Assembly: GCA_037367405.1 (NCBI GenBank) | Contig: JAZKJV010003266.1 | Span: 62,001-126,000 of the forward strand | Direction: 5' to 3' | Length of the DNA: 64,000 nucleotides | Source: Ottelia alismoides | Taxonomy: Eukaryota; Streptophyta; Magnoliopsida; Alismatales; Hydrocharitaceae | Part shown: positions 11,375-23,800 of the stretch, piece after piece | Layout: the number at the start of each line of letters is the position of its first letter | Numbering within the stretch: the first letter of the stretch is position 1 | The notes under the pieces: model-generated | What the model was told of the DNA's origin: nothing | Database searches by the model: none | Seen by the model: only the letters and a program-made list of their open reading frames with translations | Program-made: the position numbers and the translations under genes

Positions 11375-14300
11375 TGATGAAGCCACATTTCATCATCTTT
11401 ATTCTATCATTTTGGCATCAAAAGCCTTAGCAAATGCGTGTAAATACCCTTAATTCCCGTATCTTAGCACCCATGCATGTGTATGTAAATAGTGTATAAA
11501 ATACTATAATTAAAGCCAAAATTATAGAATAAATCAAAGAAAAGAAAAAGAATAAAATATTGTAAATATTTTATGACCCGAAACCCCGAGACCTAGGCAT
11601 CTCGATGGCTAAGTCGACAAGGAATAAAGTAGGGGGAGATAAGGGCTAAAATACAATAAAAAATACTTTTGTTTAATTCATTCTTTAATTATTTTGGGAC
11701 CTATTTTTAGTCTCACCTTTTATACTTTAAATAAAGAAACTTTGTACATAAAAGTTGTATATAATTAAATAAAGAAAAATACAAAATTGATTTCACTCAT
11801 AAATAATGCACAGATAAAAGTTATGATCTGAATAAGATTCCGGAATCCCAACTTCACAGACCCATATCTCTCAAATAAAAACTCAAAATTTATCAAACTC
11901 ACCTCTAATTGTATATAATTTTTAATAATCTATTTAATGAAGGTGGTTTCGTATTTTTCGGAGTTACGGTTTGAAAGTTGAGGTTTGGACCCCTATTGTA
12001 TATTATACCGATTAAAATATTCATTTTATTTATTATTCATTATTTTATTTCATATTTTTATTATTTCATAGATTATTATATATTTACATATTAAAACTGG
12101 AATAAAATGATAAATAAAACATTAAAAAAATAAAATTCTTGTATAAAATACATAGAAAAATTACCAATGTACTGTGTTTGAACCACGTTTTTGGCCGATT
12201 TCGCCGATTTTTGGAGGATGCATCGTGCATCTTTTCACGATGAAGTCTTCTTGACTTTTTCTCCTCTTATATCTATTATACACGCCCTGTATATAGTTTT
12301 AGCATTGGATCATGTATTCGCACTATTTTCTTCGAGCTTTGGAGCATGATTATCATATTGTCTGACCCCCCCTCTGCTGTGCGTCAGAACATTAGTTTTT
12401 GCCAATATTCTCGAATTTTTATAGGCCGATTCGTTCAACCAATCGCTGGGCTTCTTTCTAGATTTTTTCTCTACATACATCCATTATACAAGCCCAACCT
12501 TTATATCTAGAGTTGAGTTGTCTATTCTCAAGATACACACCAATCTTCTTGCCACCACATCAACTCTCTAACCAGCCTCTGCCACTCTTGTCAGATCCTT
12601 GTTTTTGTCCAATTTCTCGGATTTTTCAAGGCCGACGCTTTCACCCAATGGCTAAGCTTCCTTCACAAATTTTTCTCCTTGATGTACCCTCATACACGCG
12701 CAGAGGTTTCTTGAAGGATTGGATCAATGATTTGCTAGATATCCATCGTTCTTTGGAGCCGCCCACCTCACATGTACAAAAAGACCACATCTTCTTCCAA
12801 TTCATTTTTGAACCCTCTTGGATCCATTTTGGCCACCTTCCTTGGAGCTCAAGATAGAGTGAAGTGACAGTGAGCTCCCCAGCTCCTCGGAGGCGTGGCT
12901 AGGCGAGTCGAAGGGCGGCTCCATCACCATCTCCGGCCACCTTAGCCGTGAGGTTCATCTCGCCATTCTTGGCTTGAGGTTTCGTATTTTCTTTCATTTT
13001 TTTGTTTTCTTGCTCTTTATTCTCTTGTAGATTGTAGATTTATTCTAGCATTTCGTTTACTTGCTTTTTAGTCACTTAATCACCTAGTTCGTCCCTCGTC
13101 GGAGTAAGCTCCGGCGAGCTTCGATCCCATCATTTCGACTTTCATTCATCCTCCTCGACGTGGCTTTCATCTCACCGCCGCCATCCTCCACGATGTATCC
13201 TCATACACAACCCCCGTCATCTTCGGCCACATACGGTAGTCGGAGCACATCCTTCTTCCCTCACCAAAGCGAAGGAAAACCCATTCACATCCCATTTTTT
13301 TGTGTACCTAACATCTTGGCCGAGTTTTGTACTCGAGCCCTTCTTCTAATTGCAGGTACATCAGAGCACTTTCACGCACATTCCCTTGTTATCCAAGATC
13401 AGCTTGACGCCACCTGGGTTAGTGGGGCATTTTGCAATCACGTCCCCGCATTTTTGGCATATTTCGGAAAGTTTTCGAGTACATTTTTGTACTGCAGTTT
13501 CGTATTTACTTTTTCATCTGTACCCCTGTGTTGTAATAGCTATAACTCATTCGTCTGAACTCGGTTTCTCTTGAGATTTTTTTAAAAAGTTTAAGAGTTC
13601 TACATCATATCCAAATTTCAGATTTTTTTGATGTACGAACTATTTATGGCGAATTTATGAAGTCAGAGTTGTGATTGGGCTTGTTTTGTTGATAATACTT
13701 GAAATACTCAATATCACCTGCTCATTTTTGGATATGTTGTAGTAATTAGCAAGGTCGAATTTGGGTTCAAATTTCCACAAAAAATATCGCGATTTGTGTC
13801 CTGTAGAATTTCTACAATATTTTTAGTGATTGATTTATTTCTGGAGCATCTTTCGTCTATTTGAAAATCTAAAAATATGTCCATGTGCCCCTGACTTTGT
13901 TCTATAATCAGAGATTTTTGTTGTATTTTTATCTTTTTGTTTGAGTAGTAAAAAAAAATCAAAAATATCATTTCTACCTTCCTGCAGTCTTTTATTTTTA
14001 ATAAATTCGTTACCTTTTAAAAAATTCCAAAAAAATTATATTTTGTTTGTTTCTATATGTTTTAACTTCAGACCAAAAATCATAAAATTTCAAAAGAAAA
14101 CCCCTAAAAATAGCAAAAAAAAACCTTCCAAAAAATCTTAAAAATTCTAAAAAAATCCTAAAAATACAATTTCAGTTTCTGAATTTTCCTTATTTTTTAT
14201 CTTTATTATAAAATTAAGTTGAGGAAGTTTTGATTCTGTTTGATATTTTTCATCCTTATTTTAATTTCGGCCAACAACCTATCTCACTATTTACTAGTAT

Positions 14301-14873
14301 TTTTGCCCTTAAAAATACCAAAAAAATTAGGAAAATCTAGAAAAATACCAAAAAATTAGGAAAAAAATATAAAAATCACAAAAACATTCCATTTCCTGTA
14401 TTTTGAGTATTTTCCCCTATTTTTATCCCTCTCTTATCTCTAGTGTACATATATATTCCTTATATACATTATATCTTTATTTAAAATATCTAAAACTACG
14501 AAAATCTAAAAAGAAAATACAAAATCAGTAAATTAAAAACCAAAATATAAAAATATAAACTCAAAAATCAAATAAAAAATAAAAATTAAAAACTTACAAA
14601 AAAATAGCACATTTAGACAAATATTCACAACCACATTTTGTGCATTTTGCTTGTTCTATCCTGCTTGCTCCTTGTGTTCGACACTCTATATTACTTGCAC
14701 TATACACATATTTTGTAGAGTTATAATAAATTTTAACTCCACACTTGTTTTTCATTGATTGATTTGCTTGTGGGTTAATTGTTGATCTAACCGGGATTTA
14801 CCGCGAGTTGCCGCAGCGACCTTGTCTCCGCCTTGTGTGAGACATTTAGACCCCTGTGATTCTTGGGTAATCA
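11375..14873 (+). mobile_element. Element D 5' LTR (3499 bp)
   Basis: Pairs with 20891-24388. TG/CA termini. Contains GACAAGGAATAAAGTAGGGG, a word also found in the C LTRs (complement near 27842-27864). A mid-LTR segment (about 12640-13560) is richer in GC. The last kilobase has AAAATACCAAAAAATTAGG-type short repeats. Short frames (12513-12857 and 13160-13558) have no named domain. Confidence 0.92.
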
Positions 14874-14875
14874 AA

Positions 14876-14893
14876 TGGCACCGTTGCCGGGGA
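14876..14893 (+). other. Primer-binding site of element D (tRNA-Asp)
   Basis: TGGCACCGTTGCCGGGGA begins two bases after the LTR end. It is one base different from the perfect tRNA-Asp complement seen in element C (TGGCGCCGTTGCCGGGGA). This primes minus-strand DNA synthesis. Confidence 0.9.
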
Positions 14894-16232
14894 GCAACGA
14901 CGCGTAGATCATTTTTGCTTCGTGATTGTGATACTTGTCTACATTTTTGGCTTTATTGATTTGCTCACTTATTTGATATCATTGCTTGACTTGTCTAATC
15001 ACTCTTCCTTATTGACTTTGTGCGAGGAACCACGGATCGAGGGAGACGCTCTACCTTAGGCGTTGGTGCACCCACGTGAAGGCGGCATGAGACTTCTGAC
15101 CTAGCATCAAAAAAAGCAGGGAGGACTTGAGAAGACAGTGGTATTTTTGAGCATTTTTGTGTTGTATTTATTTTGTAATTTGTAGTGAGAGAGAGACTAT
15201 TTAATTGTAATAATACAGATACCAAGGACTTTGGACTTTCGGGCCCAATTTCCAAGTGTTTGTACACTTGGGGGCTCACTGCGGATTTTACGATTTTCAT
15301 CGCATCTTTTTCCCTTTGTTTTCCGATTTTGTTTTCCTTCCTTTGTGTGATTGAGCCCTTAGTTCTAGGATTGCTTGCGATAGATTAAGGCCAAACACCT
15401 AATATATTTGCATGTACCTATAACCGCGTTTGGACTTAGTCAAATTTTAAACAGTCGTTTCATCATCTTAGATCCGTCGCGCCGCGAGCCCACCCCATCA
15501 AGCGCTACTCCTGAACTCGATTTGTTGAGAAGAGGAGGGGTGAGTCTAGACCGGACTTTTTGGATTGAGGATCGGTGAACGACTTGTGGTTCTTTACGTT
15601 AATAGCAATTTCTGAAACTTAGGGCGATTTCATCGGCTTTGCATTTGCATATAGATTAGGTTTCAATTCTGCCGAGCATCCCTGCATGTAGAGTGCTGGA
15701 GGCAAGGTGAGCATTTACGCTTTAGCATTCATCATTGTTTGCCGCTTGCATTGTTTTTCCGACTCTCCCTCTGATTTTGCCAACCTAGGAGCTTAAAGGA
15801 ATTGAACGCCCGTTAGGATCGTGCATTTTTATAAAAACTCCAAAAAAGTGATAATTAATAAAAGTGGGACTGCTAATATTACTTGACCCTAAAAAAAGAT
15901 CAAAAAGAAAAATATTGTCTTGGGGCGAGTAATCCCCTCATTGTCTTCGCTTTTAATTGCTCGCGCACACACTAAGGATTAGTGCCCAAATCCCATTGAG
16001 CCCCTAAGTGTTTGTGCAACTTCTTGACTTCTCGCGTAACTCTAAAACGAACAAGATAAAAAGACCGATTTTTCGATCTCCACCGAGTTGAGTAGGTGAA
16101 TTGAGGGTTTGATTGATTCATTTTTGCTTGTGATTGTTTTGTGTGCATACTCGATCACTCCATGCATTTGCGCCTTTTTCTCACATCTCTTTGACCGTCG
16201 TGCTCTCCCGATCATTTTTCTCTTGTTTCGAG
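14894..16232 (+). other. Untranslated leader of element D
   Basis: About 1.3 kb without a supported gene. It shares words with the leaders of C and B: GCGCTACTCCTGAACTCGA near 15500 (complement in C near 33985-34010), CCCCTCATTG near 15930 (complement in C near 33570 and B near 44455), and GTTGAGTAGGTGAA near 16087 (complement in C near 33412 and B near 44237). Confidence 0.65.
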
Positions 16233-18244
16233 ATGGATCGCTGGAGCGATTTTTATCCGGATTTTGTGGATTCCTCGTACCCTCCAGCCGGTCCACCTCC
16301 CTTTTATCAGAAGGATCCTCCTCCTACTTTTTCTGACTTTTGTACATATCCTCCTCAACCACAGTATCACGACTCGGACTTCTACCCACCTCCACCTCCA
16401 CCTGTATATTATCCACCTCCACTTTCACATCCACCCGAGTCTGACATGTTGGAGTCACCTCCCTCGATCTCCATGAGTGACATGTTGATCCTGATGATAG
16501 AGCACACTGATTTGATGAAAGATAATCTTGCCATGTTGAGAGAATATAAGAATAGTGCTCTATCCAGCAAGGCTACGGATTCAATTGTGGGTGATCATGG
16601 GAGCTTGCAATCACCAAAAATACAAAAAAATGAGAAAAACATAAAAGCACAAAAAGATTTTGGGAGTCACACGATCGAGCCACGTTGTGGAGAGAGGGGC
16701 CAATTGCCCAATCATTTGACCACACATCCACTCACTTCTTGTCCCATCTCCAACCCCGAGGGTGCCTATGTACAGACTGCTCTGGGCACTCCTCATGTAC
16801 ATGCTGATTCCGACTTCCTCCCTTATATGGAGGAGGTCCAAAAATTCAAAAAAATGCTATCTGAACCCGAAGTGGTGGCTACTATTCGTGAGATTATCCG
16901 TTCCCCACTTCAGCAGGCCATGACCCAATTATCTGCTCCTCTTCCCAAGAAGAGAAAGCGGAGGAGCAGATCTGAGCATCACATTCTGACCATGGCCACT
17001 GCCCACGCCATCACACACCGTCCCATTCCCAGGAAGAAGAACACAACTACACCTTTCATCACTTGCACCATCTCTGACTATACTTGTGATCACACTCTCC
17101 TAGACGGCGGTGCGTCTATTAGCATATTACCCTTCTCGCTGGTACAGTCTCTTCACTTAGGGCCTCTCAAGAAAACCAGGATGATCGTTCAGTTTGCTGA
17201 TGGATCTATTAAGAGGCCGAAGGGTATCCTTGAAAACGTCGTCATTTCTATTCAGGGCATGAGTTACCATCTTGATTTTGTCGTGTTGCCCATGGAGACC
17301 TCCACAGGGGAGCCATCTCCAATCATCATGGGACGACCATTCCTCGCCTCTGGAAGGTCATTATTGACTACGGATCAGGAGAGATTCGCTTCCGTCCTGT
17401 TGACGAGAGCGAAATGTTGATCACCACACCCACTGTTGACCAGAGACCTGCATCTGATACACACTCACCGATCTTAGCTGACTCCAAGTCCTGTAACCGA
17501 TCTGATGATATTAGAGATGTTTCCTCACCGACCGTTGATGAGACCCGACGAATCCCCCGAAAGGGGAGGAAATCGGAAAGCATAGATCTTGCAGTTCCTC
17601 CTCCTGGTGTGTGGCGATGTGTTGATGAAATCCAAAGTATTTACGTGATTGATCCATTTGAGCGGAGGGCAGATACCAAGACTAGACAGGACGGTCCTGG
17701 TTTGACTACTTCCACTGATAAGTCCGTTCCTAGTCACTCACAAGTAAAGATGATTGAGGTCGGTTATGATGCTGCCCATTGTTTTGAGAGACCTCTTGAT
17801 GAAAAGTGAGATCCGAGTGAGACTCTTGAGGACGAACATAGTTCGAATACTTCCGCTGATGATTTCGTTCCTTTTGATTTTGACCTAGACGAGACCTCGT
17901 AGGACGACTCCGATTACACTTCTTCCGAGGATGATGAGTTTGTCCCATTTCACTTCGACATCTGCGCGACTTCCAAGGCCAGACATGACCACACTTCTTC
18001 CACTCACACGTCTGCGCCTTCACACCATAGGACCACCAAGGGAGAACCTAGCCATACTGCTTCCATTGATCAGTTCGTCCCTTTCCGTTTTGATTCCACT
18101 GAGGGCCTTCGCCATATCGACCCTGATAGGCTTCCGTCCAGTGTGGACCCCGATGTCGACATACACCACACCAGATCTATCCCTCAGCGGTCCCGCAAGA
18201 AGGTTTGCTTTCCACCTTCTTATGATCATCCATTTATGTTGTAG
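16233..18244 (+). pseudogene. Element D protein: Pro-rich, NLS-like, retropepsin-like, acidic repeats
   Basis: The only sizeable coding region of D. The chosen start, ATG at 16233 (MDRWSDFYPDF), begins a Pro/Tyr-rich segment (residues about 17-70, with PPPPPPVYYPPP). A basic cluster PKKRKRRSRS lies at about 238-247. An aspartic-protease domain of the Athila/gypsy type follows: LLDGGASISILP around residue 291 and IIMGRPFLAS around 367. The usual D-T/S-G triad reads D-G-G, so activity is doubtful. A one-base shift near 17361 moves the frame. The next frame continues past a TGA at 17807 and a TAG at 17900 to a TAG at 18242, with three copies of a D-x-F-V-P-F-x-F-D motif. No gag core or RT is fused. 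The family resemblance is by motif; the function of the rest is unknown. Confidence 0.75.
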
Positions 18245-18311
18245 ATTCTCTCCCGTGACTCTCTGTTCTCTCTCCTGTTTTGCTCGTCCACCCATTCTCG
18301 TATTTGCCTTT

Positions 18312-18920
18312 CTTAGGACGTACTTTGTCCTAAGTATAGGGGGGTGGACGAGCCGAGGGTTCATTCTTCGTTCCGTGTCATCACTCCTGTTGTTTCCTAT
18401 ACTTAGGACTTCTTTTACCCTAAGTATAGGGGGAGTGGTGTGTACATCCTCTGAGCTCTTCTTTCATCTATTGATTTCTTTTCTTATTTTCTTCTTTTCT
18501 TCTTTTCCTATTCTATCTTTTGTATCTATCAGAAACGTGTCGCCCCTTGTAGACAGTTTTCCATACTTAGGACATACTTTGTCCTAAGTATAGGGGGTGT
18601 GCACCCCGAGTGATTCTATTCTTTTCGATCCTCTCCTTTGTCTCCTCTTCTTGTCTATACTTAGGGATATCTTACCCTAAGTATAGGGGGAGACAATCTG
18701 AGTACGATCTATTCATTCCTACCCTTGACCCTCCCTACTTTGTGTACAGTCTGCTATACTTAGGATTATTTGATCCTAAGTATAGGGGGACGGTCAACTT
18801 CTCATTGGTTTATTCATTCATCTCTTATTCAATTATTCTTTAGACTTGCCTATACTTAGTACGAGTTATGTCTTCTCTTTTCTCTCCGATCTATGAGGAC
18901 ATAGCTCAAGCTAAGTATAG
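18312..18920 (+). repeat. Hairpin array of element D (5 short, 1 long)
   Basis: Short hairpins at 18312-18334 (outer left arm lost), 18398-18430, 18562-18593, 18655-18686 and 18754-18785. Long hairpin 18850-18920 (CTATACTTAG with CTAAGTATAG, inner GTTATGTC with GACATAGC). Each is followed by 5-6 G residues. Inner arm letters differ but remain paired: GGAC/GTCC, GGG/CCC, GGAT/ATCC. The 18754 unit has the same 13-bp arms as B 11127 and C 30225. The array starts about 70 bases after the D frame stop. Confidence 0.92.
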
Positions 18921-19069
18921 GGGGGTCGTATATACTGTGTATATACTTTAGCAATAACTCGTACTTTCGTATCTTCTTAATAATATGGCTAATAATTCAT
19001 TAAAAACCTTAATAAAAAGATGTTTCATTCCTCAAATTCTTTTTATACTTACTAATTAATAAATCAGGT

Positions 19070-19420
19070 GAAAATATTTTTTGCAAAATGTTTGAAAAAT
19101 AGTTTGAAAATCCTTGCGAAAAATCTTTTGAAAACTATTTGGAAAACATTTTGTTACATGTTTTCAACCTTTGTAAAAATGTGTGGTTTGCAAAATTTAT
19201 TTTCTTTGTGTGAAATCAAATGTTTGAAAAATTATTTGCAAATGGTTTGAAAAATGGTTGCAAAAATATTTTGAAAAATCTATATATACTGTTTTGATAA
19301 CTTTTGCAAAATGATTTTCAAATGTGTGTACATGTTTGCAAAAATGTTTGTAAAAACTATTTTGGACTATAGTTTTCAAAAATTTTGTGAAAAGCTTGTG
19401 TCAAATACGTTTGAGGAATA
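19070..19420 (+). repeat. Degenerate TTTGAAAA/TTTGCAAAA tract, element D
   Basis: Run of TTTGAAAAAT, TTTGCAAAAT and similar words at irregular 10-20 base spacing. Short frames over it (19068-19250 plus, 19197-19379 minus) are by-products of the low complexity. Confidence 0.7.
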
Positions 19421-19729
19421 CCTACATCTCACCAAAATCCACTATAAAATTGAGCACTTACCCTGTAAATTCTTAAAATCCACTGCTTGTAGATATAAGA
19501 AGCACTCCCGTGTACATATTTGTAACCTAGCTTTCAGCCAAAATCTTTTTGTTTTCAAAAATCCCAAAAACATTGCAAAACTAAAATCCAAAAACATTTG
19601 AAAAATCTTTTTCAAAAATCTAAAAAAATGCATATGCATCATCTTTTCAAAAAAAACCATAAAAATTTCAAAATCTTTGAAAATTGCATCATAAAAATAT
19701 TTTCTGCATCGCATTGCATGGCATTCGCA

Positions 19730-20868
19730 ATTTTCGGATTGAGTTTGATAGTTGAACGAGTCTAAGTAAAATCTGAAGATTGGAGCTTGGTTGGACCTTA
19801 AATCTACCTAATTAACAAGAACCTTATAGGAACTGGTTTTGAGGTACTTCAGGTCTAGTTGACTTAATTATTTGAGGATCACGGGACTTGGTTCAATGAA
19901 TTCATGACTGCCTAAGTAGAGTATTTCAGAGCACACGCACGACTCTTGTTGATAATGACCTAACTTGGACACCTGCACCTTTCACATGGCTCAACTCAGT
20001 TGGAGTGGTGAGGGGATTGGATTTGCCGGTATGAGACGCACACAGGTGGAAACACTTGTCCTCCTCTAGGGAGGGAAGTACGCCCCAACCCATCCAGTAA
20101 TGATGTGTTTCGAGGATAGGAGATCGTGGGTTGCGATAAAGCTTCAAAAGAGGGATAGTCTACTGGCTCAAGAGGAAAACTACCTATGTAAATGCTGCTG
20201 TGTATAGTATTCAAAAAAATTGCAAAAGCAAAAAAAACTCCAAAAAAGTGGACAGGCCTGTACAAAAATAAAAATGCCTGCCGGAGTGTACATATGTTGT
20301 ATAGTCAAATAAGCAAGCTTGAGCTTCAAAGTCGAATTATGTGAGCCTGCAGCTGGATGACTTGACTACACTGGTCTTGCATCCTAGGATAGGTAGCTAC
20401 ACTGGCTACCGTCCATTCTTCTCTTCACCCCCTCCTCTTGAGCTGGTTGCCACTTGAACTTAGAAGGGAATACCCTTCTCCTTGAGGGATGAGTTGTTGG
20501 ATTGGGGAATCATTGGGTTGTCATATTGGAGAAGTCAGTCTCTTTGTCATTTCAGTTGGGGAGAGCCACCATCACTTACACTGTACGAGTCAGATTCATA
20601 GCCGTAAGGGTTTGCGTATGAGTTGAGATATTTCTGACCTGGCTATTGAGGAGACTTGGGCATAGTTTGGGATTCTCAAGGACTGCTGGATTTCAAATTC
20701 GGTTCTCATTAAGGTTCCGCCCGCACTAAAATTCCAAAGGTCCAACTTAAGCTCCAAACTTTGATTTTGTGAAGACAAGTTTGATAATCAAATTTGATCC
20801 AACTTCTTTTTTTTCTTTTCTTTCTTTTTCTTTCTGCACTTATTGCATAAGTGTTTTCTAGGGACTAG
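19730..20868 (+). other. Conserved 3' untranslated module of element D
   Basis: Plus-strand counterpart of the block found in B, C and E. It contains the complement of GACTATCCCTCTTTTGAAGC near 20139-20160 and the complement of the GGGTATTCCCTTCTAAGTTC word near 20456-20476. No gene is supported. Confidence 0.6.
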
Positions 20869-20890
20869 CAAAGGTAAAGTATAAGGGGGA
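20869..20890 (+). other. Polypurine tract of element D
   Basis: GGTAAAGTATAAGGGGGA sits immediately before the 3' LTR start TGATGAAGCC. It is not preceded by a complementary CTATACTT arm, so unlike the upstream hairpin copies it is free of that pairing. Confidence 0.88.
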
Positions 20891-23800
20891 TGATGAAGCC
20901 ACATCTAATCATCTTTATTCTATCATTTTGGCATCAAAATCCCTAGCAAATGCGTGTAAATACCCTTAATTCCCGTATCTTAGCACCCATTCATGTGTAT
21001 GTAAATAGTGTATAAAATACTGTAATTAAAGCCAAAATTATAGAATAAATCAAAGAAAAGAAAAATAATAAAATATTGTAAATATTTTATGACCCGAAAC
21101 CCCGAGACCTAGGCATCTCGATGGCTAAGTCGATAAGGAATAAGGTAGGGGGAGATAAGGGCCAAAATACAATAAAAATTCCTTTTGTTTAACTCATTCT
21201 TTAATTATTTTGGGACCTATTTTTAGTCTCAACTTTTATACATTAAATAAAGAAACTTTGTACATAAAAGTTGTATATAATTAAATAAAGAAAAATACAA
21301 AATTGATTTCACTCATAAATAATGCACAGATAAAATGTTATGATCTGAATAAGATTCCGGAATCCCAACTTCCCAGACCCGTATCTCTCAAATAAAAACT
21401 CAAAATTTGTCAAACTCGCCTCTAATTGTATATAATTTTCAATAATCTATTTAATGAAGGTGGTTTCGTATTTTTTGGAGTTACGGTTTGAAAGTTGAGT
21501 TTTGGACCCCTGTTGTATATTATACTGATTAAATATTCATTTTTTATTATTCATTATTTTATTTCATATTTTTATTATTTCATAGATTATCATATATGTA
21601 CATATTAAAACTGGAATAAAATGATAAATAAAACATTAAAAAAAATAAAATTCTTGTATACAATACATAGAAAAAATTAACAATGTACTGTGTTAGAACC
21701 ATGTTTTTGGCCGTTTTCAACGATTTTTGGAGGATGCATCGTGCATCTTTTCACGATGAAGTCTTCTTGACGTTTTTCTCCTCTTATATCTATTATACAC
21801 GCCAATATATAGTTTTAGCATTGGATCATGTATTTGCCCTATTTTCTTCGAGCTTTTGAGCATGATTATCATGTTGTCTGACCCTCCCTCTGCTGTGCGT
21901 CAGAACATTAGTTTTTGCCAATATTCTCGAATTTTTATAGGTCGATTCGTTCACCCAATCGCTGGGATTCTTTATAGACTTTTTCTCTACATACATCCAT
22001 TATACACGCCCAACCTTATATCTAGAGTTAAGTTGTCTATTCTCAAGATATACACCAATCTTCTTGCCACCACATCAACTCTCTAACCCAGCCTCTGCCA
22101 CTCCTATCAGATCCTTGTTTTTGTCTGATTTCTCGGATTTTTCAAGGCCGACCCTTTCACCAATGGCTAAGCTTCCTTCACAACTTTTTCTCTTTGATGT
22201 ACCCTCATACAAACCCAGAGGTTGCTTGAAGGATTGGATTAACGATTTGCTAGATATCTATCGTTCTTTGGAGCCGCCCACCTCACATGTACAAAAAGAC
22301 CACATCTTCGTTTTTGAACCCTCTTGACCCATTTTGGCCACCCTCCTTGGAGCTCAAGATAGAGTGAAGTGACAGTGAGCTCCCCAGCTCCTCGGAGGCG
22401 CGGCTAGGTGAGTCGAAGGGCGGCTCCATCACCATCTCCGGCCACCTTAGCCGTGAGGTCCATCTCGCCATTCTTGGCTTGAGGTTTCGTATTTTTATTT
22501 CATTTTTTTGTTTTGTTTTCTTGCTCTTTATTCACTTGTAGATCGTAGATTTATTCTAGCATTTCGTTTACTTGCTTTTTAGTTACTTAATCACCTAGTT
22601 CATCCCTCTCCGGAGTAAGCTCCGGCGAGCTTAGATCCCTTCATTTCGACTTTCATTCATCCTCCTCGAAGCGGCTTTCATCTCACCGCCGCCATCCCTC
22701 TGTGATTCTACGTATCCTCATACACAACCCCCTTCATCTTCGGCCACATACGGTGGTCGGAGCACATCCTTCTTCCCTCACCAAAGCGAAGGAAAGCCCA
22801 TTCACATCCCATTTTTTTGTGTACCTAACATCTTGGCCGAGTTTTGTACTCGATCCCTTCTTCTAATTGCAGGTACATCGGAGCACTTTCACGGACATTC
22901 CCTTGTTATCCAAGATAAGATTGACGCCACCTGGGTTAGTGGGGCATTTGCAATCACGTCCCCGCATTTTTGGCATATTTCGGAAAGTTTTCGAGTACAT
23001 TTTTGTACTGCAGTTTTTGTATTTACTTTTTCATCTGTACCCCTGTGTTGTAATAGCTATAACTCATTCGTCTGAACTCGGTTTCTCCTGAGATTTTTTT
23101 TATTAAAAAGCTGTTTAAGAGTTCTACATCATATCCAAATTTCAGATTTTTTTTGACGTACGAACTATTTATGGCGAATTTTTGAAGTCAGAGTAGTGAT
23201 TGGGCTTGTTTTGTTGATAACACTTGAAATACTCAATATCACTTGCTCATTTTTGGATATGTTGTAGTAATTAGCAAGGCCAAATTTGGGTTCAAATTTC
23301 AACAAAAAATATTGCGATTTGTGTCCTGTAGAATTTCTACAATATGTTTAGTGATTGATTTATTTCTGGAGCATTTTTCGTCTATTTGAAAATCTAAAAA
23401 TATGTCCATGTGCCCCTGACTTTGTTCTATAATCAGAGATTTTTGTTGTATTTTTATCTTTTTGTTTGAGTAGTCCAAAAAATCAAAAATATCATTTCTA
23501 TCTTCCTGCAGTCTTTTATTTTTAATATATTCAATACCTTTAAAAAATTCCAAAAAAAATATATTTTGTTTGTTTCTATATGTTTTAACTTCATACCAAA
23601 AATCATAAAAATTTCAAAAGAAAACCCCTAAAAATAGCAAAACACCAAAAACCTTCCAAAAAATCTTAAAATTCTAAAAAATCCTAAAAATACAATTTCA
23701 GTTTCTGAATTTTTCTTATTTTGTATCTTTATTATAAAATTAAGTTGAGGAAGTTTTGATTCTGTTTGATATTTTTTATCCTCATTTTAATTTCGGCCAA

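Noticed and set aside
13714..14141. Frames in the D LTR (85 and 66 codons)
   Set aside because: Lys/Asn/Ile-rich translation of AT-rich LTR DNA, not preserved between the two LTRs.
17414..17809. Separate 131-codon gene after the D protease frame
   Set aside because: The residues continue the protease C-terminal side after a one-base shift near 17361, so it is the same gene.
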